From: Chrysophaeum taylorii
Taxonomy: Eukaryota > Sar > Pelagophyceae > Pelagomonadales > Pelagomonadaceae
Direction: 5' to 3'
Length of the DNA stretch: 64,000 nucleotides
NCBI GenBank assembly: GCA_029834535.1
Contig: JAQMWT010000523.1
Span: forward strand, 409,501-473,500
In this document: positions 9,043-19,433 of the stretch, one piece after another
Layout: each line of letters begins with the position of its first letter
Position numbering within the stretch: the stretch's first letter is position 1
Translations under genes and position numbers: made by a program
Notes under the pieces: model-generated
Databases searched by the model: none
Seen by the model: only the letters and a program-made list of their open reading frames with translations
Told to the model about the DNA's origin: nothing

Positions 9043-10058
9043 TGTGTGTGAACACAAATCAAATTTTACAAACTTTGAAGTAGTTTGTACATTTAGAACA
9101 CAAACAAGCTGACCCACCACCACTGAGTGTGTTGTTGACATACATCTCCGTTTCCCAAAGACGTTTAGTTTGTGTTGCATCTTTGGCGATAATTACACGT
9201 CATCAAAGTCAGCGTCGTTGCAGAGTATGTATCTGACAAAATTACGTCATAATCATTAAAAGATTTGAAACGGAAGTACTAACGGATCAACGATCGGGTA
9301 GGGTACACGAATACATACTCAAGGTAACCTACCTGCACGCGCCGCTGCCCGCGGGGCGGCTCCCGCATGTGACGACGCGTCACGGACGACGTCAATCCCA
9401 TGGCGGCGAAGTAGGGGACGATGAGTCCGTCGCTCGACGAGGTTTAGCACGCCGCTCGAGAGTGGGATATACTCGTGTGTACTAATATACCACGGAAAAA
9501 CACGACGACGTTGCTAGGAGGGTAGCCGTCGGCGCGGAGGCCTATCGTGTCTCTCCCCCGGGGTCTATTTATTATTGATGGTCACTCTGACAATCGATCA
9601 ATACATCGATCGGCTGTCGTCCGTCGAAGAAAAGCAAAGAGGTTCGTCGCCGCCGCCATCAAGGAAGGACCGCCGCCGCTATCACCAAAAACCGTCGATC
9701 ACCGAGGTCGTCCGTCCGTAGATCGCCGAGGTGTGCGGTAAGAGCGTCCTAATTATTGTTTCTTCGCGTCGTTCGTATCGGCCGGGAGCCGTGTTCTTGA
9801 TGAATGGACGACTTTTCCGTTAACCCCCAATCAAACGCTTACTGTTGACGTCACTACTTTGGAGATCCACCTATATGTATTATACCGAAGAATACAATTT
9901 TAAGGTACCTGTGTGAGTGTGCTGTACTGGTTGTTGTGACAGAAATCGTCGCCGGCGTGCAAGTAAAGGGCGTGGCCCTCAAGTTTGCCTGCTTGACGTT
10001 GGCAGAGACACCGTTGTTGCACGGTCGTGCCTTGCAGCAGTGCGGTGAGGGCGCTGCA
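9043..10058. other. Intergenic region upstream of SIN3
   Basis: AT-richer, with no recognisable gene. One small plus-strand frame (9547-9741) has no family signature. The SIN3 promoter and 5' leader are expected here. I see no clear core element. Confidence 0.4.
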
Positions 10059-10659
10059 ATGGCTGGGGTTCGAAATTTTCGCGAATTGAAGGTGCGTGCC
10101 CTGCGAGGCGCGTTGCAAGCTAGGTCGAATCGGTTGTGTCGATCGTTGTGGTCGAATGCAATTGCAACGCGCAACGCGCAGGTCGAGGATGCGCTGCTGT
10201 ACCTCGACCAGGTCAAGGCCGAGTTCGGTGAGTCGAAAGGAAGGTTTTGGTGAATTGGCGTCGTCGGCAGGCGACCGACCGGAGATATACAACGAGTTCC
10301 TGGAGATCATGAAGAGCTTCAAGTCCCAGGAGATCGACACCCCGGGCGTCATCGAGCGGGTACGCAGACATTGTTATCGTGGCGACGGTGGAATTCCAGG
10401 TGTCGACGCTGTTCAAGGGCTACGGCAAGCTCATCTACGGATTCAACACGTTTTTGCCCGAGGGGTACAAAATCGACGTGCCGGTCGAGTTGCGCGAGCA
10501 GCTGCGGGGCGAGGTGGCGAGACCCCGGGCGATGATGGACGACAAGTCTCGCGAGGGGCCATCGTTCTCGGGCGTGGGCCCGCCGCGGATGGTGCGGCCC
10601 ATGCCCGGCGGGGCCAAGGGCGCGGCCAAGGTGCCCGACGTCGAGTCGGCGCGCGGGAT

Positions 10660-10697
<38 letters not shown>

Positions 10698-12375
10698 GCA
10701 AGGGCGGTCGGTACGACGAGGACGAGGCCCAGCAGCCGCAGCGGCAGCCGCCCGAGTTCGACAACGCGATCGCGTACGTGACGGCCATCAAGAAGCGGTT
10801 CGCGCGCGAACCGGAAACGTACAAGGCCTTTCTCGAGGTCGGTAATCAAGATTTTTTTTTTTTCTTCTTCTTGTTCTTCTTCGTCTGTTCGACCCGAAAA
10901 CCGCGCAGGTGTTGCACACGTACCAGCGCGAGCAGAAGGGTATCCAGGACGTGCTGCGTCGGGTGGCCGAGCTGTTCAAGGACCACGCCGATTTGCTTCG
11001 CGAGTTCACGTACTTTTTGCCGGACGCGGCGATCGAGCCGGCGCAGCGGCTGTTTCTCCAGCGGGCGGCCGAGGACGCCGACCAGCGGAATCGGCAGGCG
11101 CGTCGGGACGCGGCCGACCTCCGGCAGATCCAGCCGACGGCAAAGAAGGAATCGCGGCCGCCGATGCACTCGCGGGTGGGCGCCTCGCGCGGTCCGCCGC
11201 GGCAGGCGGCGGGCCCGGCAAAAAAGGCGCGCCAAGCGAAGGACCGCGGGGATGTGTCGTCGTCGGCGTCGTCGCTCCGGCAGGCGGCGGCCTACAACAA
11301 GCCGGCGGCGACACGGCCGAAGAAGCGCGGGGCGTCGCTCGCGTCGCTCCGGTCGGCCGCGGCCTCGGCGCGCGCGTCGGCGCGGGAGTTGATCAAGCGG
11401 CAGGAGCGCGAGCGCGCGATCGAGAACGCGCCTCGCGTGGCGGAGATGGCCGTGCTCGAGCGGCTGCGGCGCGCCCTCCTTGGCGGCCGCGGGCGCGCAT
11501 TCCCGCCCGAGGACCCGCGCAAGCCCTGGCGGCGCGCGGGCCGGCGCGCGAGGATCGCGGCCGATCCCGCCCCCGTCCCGTCGCTTCCGATCCGCCTCCT
11601 CGCGGGAGAGGCTCCGGCTCCGGCTCCGAGCAGCGAGGAGGAGGAGGACGACGCGAAAAACGATTATTCTGGCGGCGCGACGAAGACGACGACCAAAGCC
11701 GGCAGCAGAAAGCGGCGCCAGTTGGTGGTCCGGCAGCGGGCGCCGCGGCGTCGCGGGACGGCGGAGCGCGAGGCGGTGTGGCGGGACGTGCTCAAGGTGC
11801 TCGACGGCGTGAGCCGGGGCGCCCTGGACGGCGACTCGCTGGAGATCCTGCTCCGCGAGCAGATCGCGGACGCGGTCGAGTGGGGCCCGCGCGACACGGG
11901 GAGGCCGGCGGGGAGCGCTTTGATCGCGGACGTGGCCATGCTGGTCCGCGAGCCGAGTCGACTCGCGCCGACGGTCGAGTGCGCGTCGCAGTCGCTCGCT
12001 CTCGCGCGACGCGCGATGACGCCCGGCTCGGAGCCCGACGCGGCCTTGTTGCGGCTGGACCTCGAGCGCGCGCAGGCGTACGCGCGGTTCCAGGCGGGGC
12101 TCGCGGCGCAGCCAAACAACAAGTTGGTCGCGGCGGCGGCGTCGTACGACCACCACCCGAAACCTTGGACGGCTCCTTCTCCTCCTCCGGAGAAGGAGCC
12201 GGACAAGAGGCGTTTGACGCGGCGGCAGCGAGGCGTCGTCGCGACGCGGGCCTCGAGCCCTTTGCCGCCGCAGACCGGCGAGACGACGCCGAGCGACGAG
12301 GAGTGCGACGAGGAGGACGCGGCGACGCGCGGGCGATCGCGGTCGGCGGCGAAGAGTCCGCCGCGCGCGACCTCC

Positions 12376-12413
<38 letters not shown>

Positions 12414-13684
12414 CGCCAAGGGGAGCTTCGACTCGGCCCTCTCCAAGCTCCTCGCGAGTTCGACCAAGTTCCCCGGCGACTGGACCTCGCTGCCTTTGAG
12501 CGAGCTGGACTTTGTGGACGACGACGACGAGAGGCCGGATCTCCTGGCCCTCACGCCCAACAAGGGGGGGCATCACCAGAAGCACCGCACCCCCAGCTAC
12601 CGGCGGCTCCCCGAGTCGGTGCCGCGCGCCGTCTGCTCGCACCGCACGGAAACCGACGTGGCCGTGCTCAACGACGACTACGTCTCGGTCGCGACGACGA
12701 GCGACGACGCCAACTACTCCCAGCTCCAGCTCCGGCGCAACGCGCACGAGGAGGCGCTCTTCAAGGCCGAGGACGAGCACTTTGAAATCGACATGGTCGT
12801 CAACGCCAACGCGGCCGCCATCCGTGCCCTCGAGGCGATCGCTCGCCACGGAGGTGCCAAGCCCCTCGATCTCGAGGACGACGACGACGACGACGACGAC
12901 GAGGCGGCCGCGGCGGAGGACGAGGAGAATCAACAACGCTACTGGGCGTTGGCGGCCCCCGAGCGGCGGCGGCCCAAGCGCGGCGGCGGCGGCTCGTACG
13001 CCCAGCGCGGCCGGCAGGAGCCGCCGACCATCTTGAGCAAGAAGCGGTCGCGCGACGACGACGACGACGACGACGACCATCAAAGCGAGAAGAAGCGGAG
13101 CAAGGGGCTCGTCGCGGGACCCCAAAGAATGGAACGAAGGGGGCTGTCGCCGATCCACCTCGCGGCCGTGTGCCGGGTGTACGGCGACCGCGACGTCGAG
13201 GCGCTCGCCGCCCTCGAGAAGTCTCCGGCCGTCGCGGCGCGCGTGATCGCGAGCCGTCTGCGCGAGAAAGACCTCGAGTGGCGAGCGACGCGGCGCGGGC
13301 TCGCGCGCCGGTGGCGCCGGCGGTGCCGCGCGCACTTTGCCAAGTCCCTCGACCACCGCGCCCACTTCTGGAAGACCTTGGACAAGAAAAGGTGCTCGGC
13401 TAAATGGCTCGTCCAGGAAATCAAGGACATGAACGACTCGATCGAAGCCCGCCTCGCATACGACCTTTCCTCGGCCGAGATCCGCCGCGACGCCTTCAAG
13501 GTCCTGATGCTTGCCCTCGAGTCGTCCCCGACCCCTCTCTCCGAGCGCCGCGTCGTCGCGCGCTCCGTGTGGCGAGACTTCGCGGCCCACCTCCTCGCGA
13601 TCCCGACCGCCTGGCTCGCGAGACACTTGCCGGCGTCGCTCTCGCGCGTCGACGTCGAGACCAGGTTCGCCGAAATGGCCGCTC

Positions 13685-13722
<38 letters not shown>

Positions 13723-15074
13723 GACAACGCTGCTGGTGGTGGTGGTGGTGGTGCCAAGAACGACGACCTCGTCTTGGGGTCGCGCGCCCCCCGGGTCGGC
13801 GACGAGCTCCGCGTCGGGGCGCGCGTCCTCACGCCCTACGGGTACGGTCTCCTCTCGGACCGACGGCCCCCCGACATCGCCGCTCTCAGAGCGCGGCATC
13901 CCGACCAGCAGCTCCTCGTCGAGATCGACGACGCGCTCTCGGCCTCCTACGACGTCAGGTACCCCTGGGGACGCGCCCTCCTGCGGCCGCGCGACGTCTT
14001 CGCCCTCGACGACCCCTCGGACGCTCTGGCCGACTCGGAGCATTCGACGACGAAACGCGGCAGCAGGTCCCCGAGAAGTTCGGAGGACGGTCGCCGGACC
14101 CGGCGCCGCGGCAAATCATCATCCGCCGCCGCCGACAGCAACAACAACAACAAAAAGCCCGAAGACGACGACGAGCCGGCCCCCAAGTCGGCCGAGCGCG
14201 GCTGCGTGCTGGCGAACGAAAAGCTCTACGTCTTCGCCAGACTCTATCAGATGGTTTACGACCGCCTCGCCGACGCTCGACGCCTCTGCGCGGAAGCGGC
14301 GCGTCGCAAGGAGCTCCAGGCCGAGGAACCCCACGAGATCCTCGAGGCCATCGCCGCCGACGAGCAGGGCGAGCCCCCCGACTCTGACTCGGACGACGAC
14401 GCCGAAGACGGCGAGTCGGTCTGCGTCCCGACCGCCAAGCCGCCCGCCACCAACGGCAGGCTCCCGATTTCGACGCTCTCTCCGCTCCTCGACTTTGACG
14501 AAGAGATCCAGCGGTGCTGCCATAAAGGATACGGCGGCTTTTTGGAGCTCGTCTCTATGCTCCTGTGCGGCGACGTCAACAAGTCTACCTTCGACGACGC
14601 CTGCCGAGAACTCCTCGGCAACGACGGCTACCGCGTCCGCGCTATCGACAGACTCGCGCGAGCCACCGTCGACGCGATGCGCGCCCTCGCCTCGGACGAC
14701 GCCTTCAAGCACCTCCGCGACCTCGCCGTCGACGCCACTCGCGCCGACCTCGACCGTACGTTCCTGATTTGCTGCTGCTCCTCAAAACACTTGCTCGAAA
14801 CAAATAATTACCTGCCCGCAGCGCGTCGTGATCTCCAATCGGCCGCGCCACTGGTCGCCGGCGAGGACCTCTACCGCGTCTCCCTCCGCCGCGACCCCGC
14901 CGGAGACCCCCTCTTCATTACCTTTGAATTTCTCGGTGACGCGCGCGCATCTCTGGCTCCTTATTTTTTTTTCTCGCAGGAACGCTTCCGGACGCGGACG
15001 ACGACGACGACGACGACAAGAACGACGACGACAAGAACGACGACGACGACCACCACGTGATGGCCACCTCCTGA
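10059..15074 (+). CDS. SIN3: SIN3-family transcriptional corepressor, seven exons
   Basis: Exons: 10059-10091, 10182-10227, 10271-10359, 10400-10837, 10909-14755, 14822-14935 and 14980-15074, for 1553 residues. All junctions are GT..AG and keep one frame, with introns of 90, 43, 40, 71, 66 and 44 bp. PAH1 (residues ~12-75) begins [17 protein letters not shown], and PAH2 (~176-240) begins [15 protein letters not shown]. The HDAC-interacting region (~765-990) opens [19 protein letters not shown]. The C-terminal SIN3 domain (~1307 onward) opens [16 protein letters not shown]. Low-complexity tracts include Gln12 (10663), Asn13 (12376) and several Asp runs, the last in the terminal exon. SIN3 scaffolds histone deacetylase complexes in the nucleus. 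The start ATG follows from exon phasing, and an extra upstream exon remains possible. Confidence 0.9.
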
Positions 15075-15697
15075 GGCCGAGGCCGAGGGAGGAGCTTTCC
15101 GCCGCGACCAACGAACGAACGAACGAACGAATATAGCACGCGCATGCGCGCGCGCACCACTGCGACTGAGTTTTTCTTCACAACTTCGCCTTGTTTCTAC
15201 TACTTTGTACCCTCTCCAAGTGAACGGACCGGCAGCACGCTTCTCTCCTTTCACTGCGGCCTCCCCCCCCTTTCTCCCCCGCGTTAGCACCCGTGCTTCC
15301 ACTGCTGCGACACCCTCCTCCTCTCTCGTCGCACCCCACCACCATGTCCCCTCTGCCCCCCTACTTAAAATGACCTTACGTTTCCACCACCAAAGACTGA
15401 GCTTCCACCATAGGTGAGACTTCTTTTAGGGAAGAATGCCCGGAAGGCAGAGGTTTTTATACGAGTCGAGTCGACTGGTTTAGGAATGATGATTCGCCGC
15501 AGCAATGGTTGACTTCCTATATATATAGCAGCAGCAGCAGCAGCAAAGTGGTGGCTGAACTTGAACTAAGACAAAGTATCCATCTTTCTCGTGCACTTGA
15601 GTTCCTGTCATGTACTGGGAGTGCTAGAGCGGTGATATTCTTTTTTCATTGGACAGCAGAGAACCAATAGATTTTTCGGCGTATTGTGGAGGACGTT
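15075..15697. other. Intergenic with simple repeats
   Basis: Contains (GAAC)n at about 15107-15131, an alternating GC run (15140-15155), TATATATATA at about 15518-15528 and (AGC)n at 15528-15545. No gene is supported. The TATA-like run lies ~170 bp before the next start codon and could belong to its promoter. Confidence 0.4.
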
Positions 15698-16681
15698 ATG
15701 CGTTGCGAAACGTGCGGCAGCAAACGCGCTCGAAACAGGTGCACGCGGTGTCAGGCGTGTTATTTTTGCGATCGGGAGTGCCTCAAGCGCGGCTGGCCGA
15801 CGCACAAAAAAGTATGTACTGATGACCAAGAGCTGCGACCATTCGTGCCAATCGAGATGGCCATCGAACGCGTTCTCGCCCGGCTGGATCAAAATGTTCC
15901 GAGCGACGCGACCTGCTTCATATGCTTAGAGGGCGGCAGGCTCCTCAGAGGGTGCGCGTGCCGAGGCACGGCTGGCTGCGTCCACGTTGATTGCCTCGCC
16001 GAACTCGCGCAGCGCGACAAAGACGCGGCCGCGCCGAGTCGATGGACGCACTGCATTACGTGTCGCCAGGGCTATACGGGTGCTCTCCAGCTCGAAATGG
16101 CACGACGGCTATGGCGGCGGAACCGGTCAGAGTCGGACAAGTGGGTTGGTCGTTTTGATCTGATGAACCAACTGCGTTCGTACGGCGAGACGGAAGCGGT
16201 TGGTCGTCTCGATGAGGGTCGAAGCGTTGATTTGGGCGAAGCCCTGATGACCGACGCGTTTGGCAAGATACAGAGGTGCAACATCCTCGTCGGAGAGGGT
16301 CGCGGCCTCGAGGCACTCGACCTCTTGATGCCGTTGTGGGCCCAAGGCGTACGCGAAGAACCAATGATGCGCCTGGTGCTCGCCTCCTGCATCGCCGCGG
16401 CGCACCACTCGCTGGGCCACGACGACGATTCACTCCCCTTCGTGCGCGAGGAGATGGCCATCTCCCAGCGCCTCTTCGGCCCAGAGGATACCGGCACCTT
16501 CAAGGCCATGACCAACTACGCGAAAGCCTGCGCAAGAACAGGCCGCCTCGAAGAGAGCCAGTCCATCTTCGCTGACGTCCTCCGCCTCCAGACGCGCGTC
16601 TTGGGCGAGGATCACGCCGCCACGCGAGAGACTCGAGCCAATATGAACATCTACACCCACCTCGCAGAAGCGCCCGCGTGA
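15698..16681 (+). CDS. MYND finger + RING-CH-like + TPR protein
   Basis: 327 residues from the first ATG. A MYND zinc finger fills residues 3-40 (Cys3, Cys6, Cys15, Cys18, Cys24, Cys28, His36, Cys40). A second zinc-binding block follows: CFICLEGG, RGCACRGTAGCVHVDC and HCITCRQGYTG, the spacing of a RING-CH (RINGv) finger as in MARCH E3 ligases. The C-terminal half is helical, with kinesin-light-chain-like TPR repeats (AISQRLFGPEDTGTFKAMTNYAKA, then a similar RLQTRVLGEDHAATRETRANM unit). The domains suggest a ubiquitin ligase or adaptor, but the target is unknown. No introns are needed. Confidence 0.75.
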   Translation: MRCETCGSKRARNRCTRCQACYFCDRECLKRGWPTHKKVCTDDQELRPFVPIEMAIERVLARLDQNVPSDATCFICLEGGRLLRGCACRGTAGCVHVDCLAELAQRDKDAAAPSRWTHCITCRQGYTGALQLEMARRLWRRNRSESDKWVGRFDLMNQLRSYGETEAVGRLDEGRSVDLGEALMTDAFGKIQRCNILVGEGRGLEALDLLMPLWAQGVREEPMMRLVLASCIAAAHHSLGHDDDSLPFVREEMAISQRLFGPEDTGTFKAMTNYAKACARTGRLEESQSIFADVLRLQTRVLGEDHAATRETRANMNIYTHLAEAPA

Positions 16682-17293
16682 AAGCCTCCTTTCCGTATAG
16701 AAATTATTAAGTTGTGTCTGATTTCCCGTCGTCCGCGACGGGATCCAGCCGTCTTATGAAGTCTAAGTAGCTCGGGCGTGCATCATCGCCGCACAAAGAA
16801 ACATTAATTTACCAGTCCGACGCCCTCTAAGCACGCGTTTGTTCGTTTGCGAGTTCCGATGATATGCTAAGTGTAAAAAAAAAAGCAACAGCGTTGGTCT
16901 GAGCCTTCGGGTCGTCGTGGAGAATCGGGGGATCCCGGCAGTAAGAGGCCAGTTACGTCATCTTCTCCTTGACTCGGACAAAGCGCAAAAACCCACCGGC
17001 GTAATCATCATCGCTGGAGACGATGGTAGTTTCAGATTTGCAAGCGCCGCATCCTTGTCGTGGACCGTGTTGCTTGAATTCCGGTGAGTTCTTTTTTTCC
17101 CCTCGAGACCAAGAGACGAGGTTGTCCCCTCGCAAAGCAGACACCACGCCAGAGAGGATCAAACTAGGGTTTTTTGAGTGTTTTTTTTTTTTTCAGGGTA
17201 AGGGTAGTACATCGAGGATCCACGTTGCACGAGGCGGCAGTGGTGAAAGAAAGAAAGAAAGAAAGAAACCAACCAACCACCTCGAGTCTGCGC
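16682..17293. other. Intergenic / leader of the IQ-motif gene with possible 5' UTR intron
   Basis: A strong donor (CCG|GTGAGT at 17084) and a strong acceptor (T-rich run then CAG at 17195-17197) define a likely 114 bp intron. The exon before it has an ATG frame (17023) that would stop just after the splice, so it is either untranslated or a short upstream frame. A GAAA run follows at about 17247-17268. Confidence 0.35.
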
Positions 17294-18094
17294 ATGGAAG
17301 ATTCAAGCGATGTCTCGACCTGGATGACGGAGAATTACGAGCCGTACGAGAACATGGCGTCGAAATATAGCCGCGAGATCGAACGGCTCGCATTGTGCAA
17401 CGTGCTATTTAAGAGTGGGACGAGGAATTTGCGTTTGCTGGGCATCGAGATCGAAAAAACGACTATCGAGGAGTATGACGCGGTTTACCAGATTCACGAT
17501 GCCGCCGTCACTATTCAAGCAACTGCTCGTCGTTTCCTAGCAAGCAGGCACGTTTGTTCCATCAAGACGCGAGCCGCCGCCGCGACGGCGCTTCAGGGAG
17601 TCGTTCGCGGACACCGTGTGCGCCGGCCGATGTTGTTGCGCCGAGCACGAAGCTCTCGCATGCAGCGACGGCACGGCGCACTTCTCCTACGCGCGGCGCT
17701 GTGTGTACTATGTTTTGCGCTCGGCGCGTTCAGCTCGGCCTCGGGGGTTTGCGACGTCGAGCGCATCCAAGAGGAAAAGGACCTAGAAGATCGAATATCT
17801 GCCGTAGAGGTCCACATCGCACCCGCTGCGCAAATGAACCAGGATCTCGAACGTCTCATGCTCTCGCTGGAAGTTCAGATTGAGTCTTCGCGTCGTCGCG
17901 GGGACGCTATCGCTGCGGATTACCATCAGCAAATCACCGACATTCGCGAAGAGAGAAGACGAATTTCGGGGGAATACAACCGCATCATGGAGAAGATTCA
18001 CCGTTCGAGGATGTTTGGATCGCCCTTTATAACATCACACCACGCCTTAACAACAAACGGGGATACGAGGGATCTACTCCCAAATTGGCCTTGA
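17294..18094 (+). CDS. IQ-motif protein with one membrane segment
   Basis: 266 residues. Two IQ-like calmodulin-binding motifs lie at residues ~75-115 (VTIQATARRFLASR and ATALQGVVRGHRVRR). A hydrophobic segment follows (ALLLRAALCVLCFALGAF, ~131-148), then a charged coiled-coil stretch (EEKDLEDRISAVEVH to ITDIREERRRISGEYNRIMEKIH). This gives a calmodulin-binding, membrane-anchored, coiled-coil protein. I do not recognise an orthologue. The start is the first ATG after the probable 5' UTR intron, and the frame is open further upstream only through low-complexity sequence. Confidence 0.6.
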   Translation: MEDSSDVSTWMTENYEPYENMASKYSREIERLALCNVLFKSGTRNLRLLGIEIEKTTIEEYDAVYQIHDAAVTIQATARRFLASRHVCSIKTRAAAATALQGVVRGHRVRRPMLLRRARSSRMQRRHGALLLRAALCVLCFALGAFSSASGVCDVERIQEEKDLEDRISAVEVHIAPAAQMNQDLERLMLSLEVQIESSRRRGDAIAADYHQQITDIREERRRISGEYNRIMEKIHRSRMFGSPFITSHHALTTNGDTRDLLPNWP

Positions 18095-19433
18095 ATTTTG
18101 TATTTGCGCGCAGAGTGTGACGAGGCAGTGCTCGACGACACGACCCTATCAAAGATTCTGTGCAGACCCAGGTTGTCTCCTTCAGAACGAACGTTTTTGA
18201 CATTAGCTGCGAGACGTGATGATGAATGAAGTCCCTTTTGATTAAGATTTTTTTGACTCCCCCCCTTCCTGGAAATGGCAGCACGTGCAAGGAAGGGGGT
18301 GCATTGGCTCGAAGAGAGCAACGCGCGAAGCCGTCTGTCTCCCTCGATTTCCCAGACGGCGCTGCAGCAGTCAGTCAGTCAGTCAGTCAGTGGGACACTG
18401 TGCTTGTTGATCCCGTCCTGAATTCTTCGCCATTTGTTCCTTCATTCATTTTTAATTCTTCTGCCTCCACTATTCATAGACTTATACTTATAATAATTAT
18501 TATTATTACTGATAAGGATTTACAGTAAAAAAATCATATGTTTGACTAAAAAAACTGGGGTTGTGGAAAAGATTTTTAGTCATCAAATTTTCAACTTTTT
18601 ACCAGTCAAAGAGAGACGACGTGCCCAAAAGAAATTAAAGGAGCTTGGCGCAGCAACAGCGGTGCGTGGGAGGTCGAAACCTCCCTCCCGAGCGCGCCTT
18701 TCCGGAAGAAACTGACGCTTGAGTACCACAACGAACATTTCCTTGAATCGTGATCAATGACGGTTGGTGAATGAGTCTGGCGCACCTTGTCGTAATCCTC
18801 AATAGGCACTCATCTCGTATGACTCCCAACAGCCGGTAGGACGAACAAATCTCATCCAAAACAATTTTTGGCTACGGACTTGAGCGAAGAACTCGACGAT
18901 CGAGTGGTTTTCCGACGAGTACGGCCCACTGGTCGGCGCGAAATTACTTTTAGACGCCATCACCGTTTTGCAGCAAACAAACAACGCGAATGCAAAAAAG
19001 AGGCTGGACGTAGAATGCTTCGTCGCGAATATCCGAAATATGAGGAGCACTATCTCTCGTGAGCCACGTCAGTCGATCGGGCCGTTTTTTTCGTTTTTTT
19101 TTTTTTTTTTTTGTTTGTTTGTTTCTTTCTCGAGATGAAGAGTAGGTCGTCGAAATTGACACAGTTAAAAAAAAAAATACTGCTTGCTGTCCCTCGAATG
19201 CACCACCACCCCCCGTCGTGCACATCAATTTTGCAATATTATTTGCGCGCGCCTGGTCGAGGGTCGAGGGTGGTGGTGTCTCTAGTCGCAAAAGGACGAC
19301 GACACCTTTGATGCGCGCGGACATCGAGAGAGAGAGAGAGAGGGGGCATGCGTAAATTCCGTGGAACTCCCCCCCCCCCCCAATAGTAGGTGTTAAAAAT
19401 AGAATAGAAGGGTGCCCAGCCCAGCTGAGGTAG
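18095..19433. other. Intergenic, AT-richer, with one protein-like stretch
   Basis: No gene can be fixed. (CAGT)n lies at about 18369-18390, a T18-type run at about 19094-19112 and (GA)n near 19327-19341. A plus-strand stretch from 18884 to ~19060, without ATG, reads EWFSDEYGPLVGAKLLLDAI and on into an amphipathic helix pattern, followed by a GTGAGC donor-like site. It may be an orphan exon or a fragment. Confidence 0.3.

Noticed and set aside
10846-14043. Long minus-strand frame (1065 codons) opposite SIN3
   Set aside because: It is a shadow of GC-rich codon use. The plus strand carries the SIN3 domains, and the antisense product is low-complexity Arg/Val/Leu runs.
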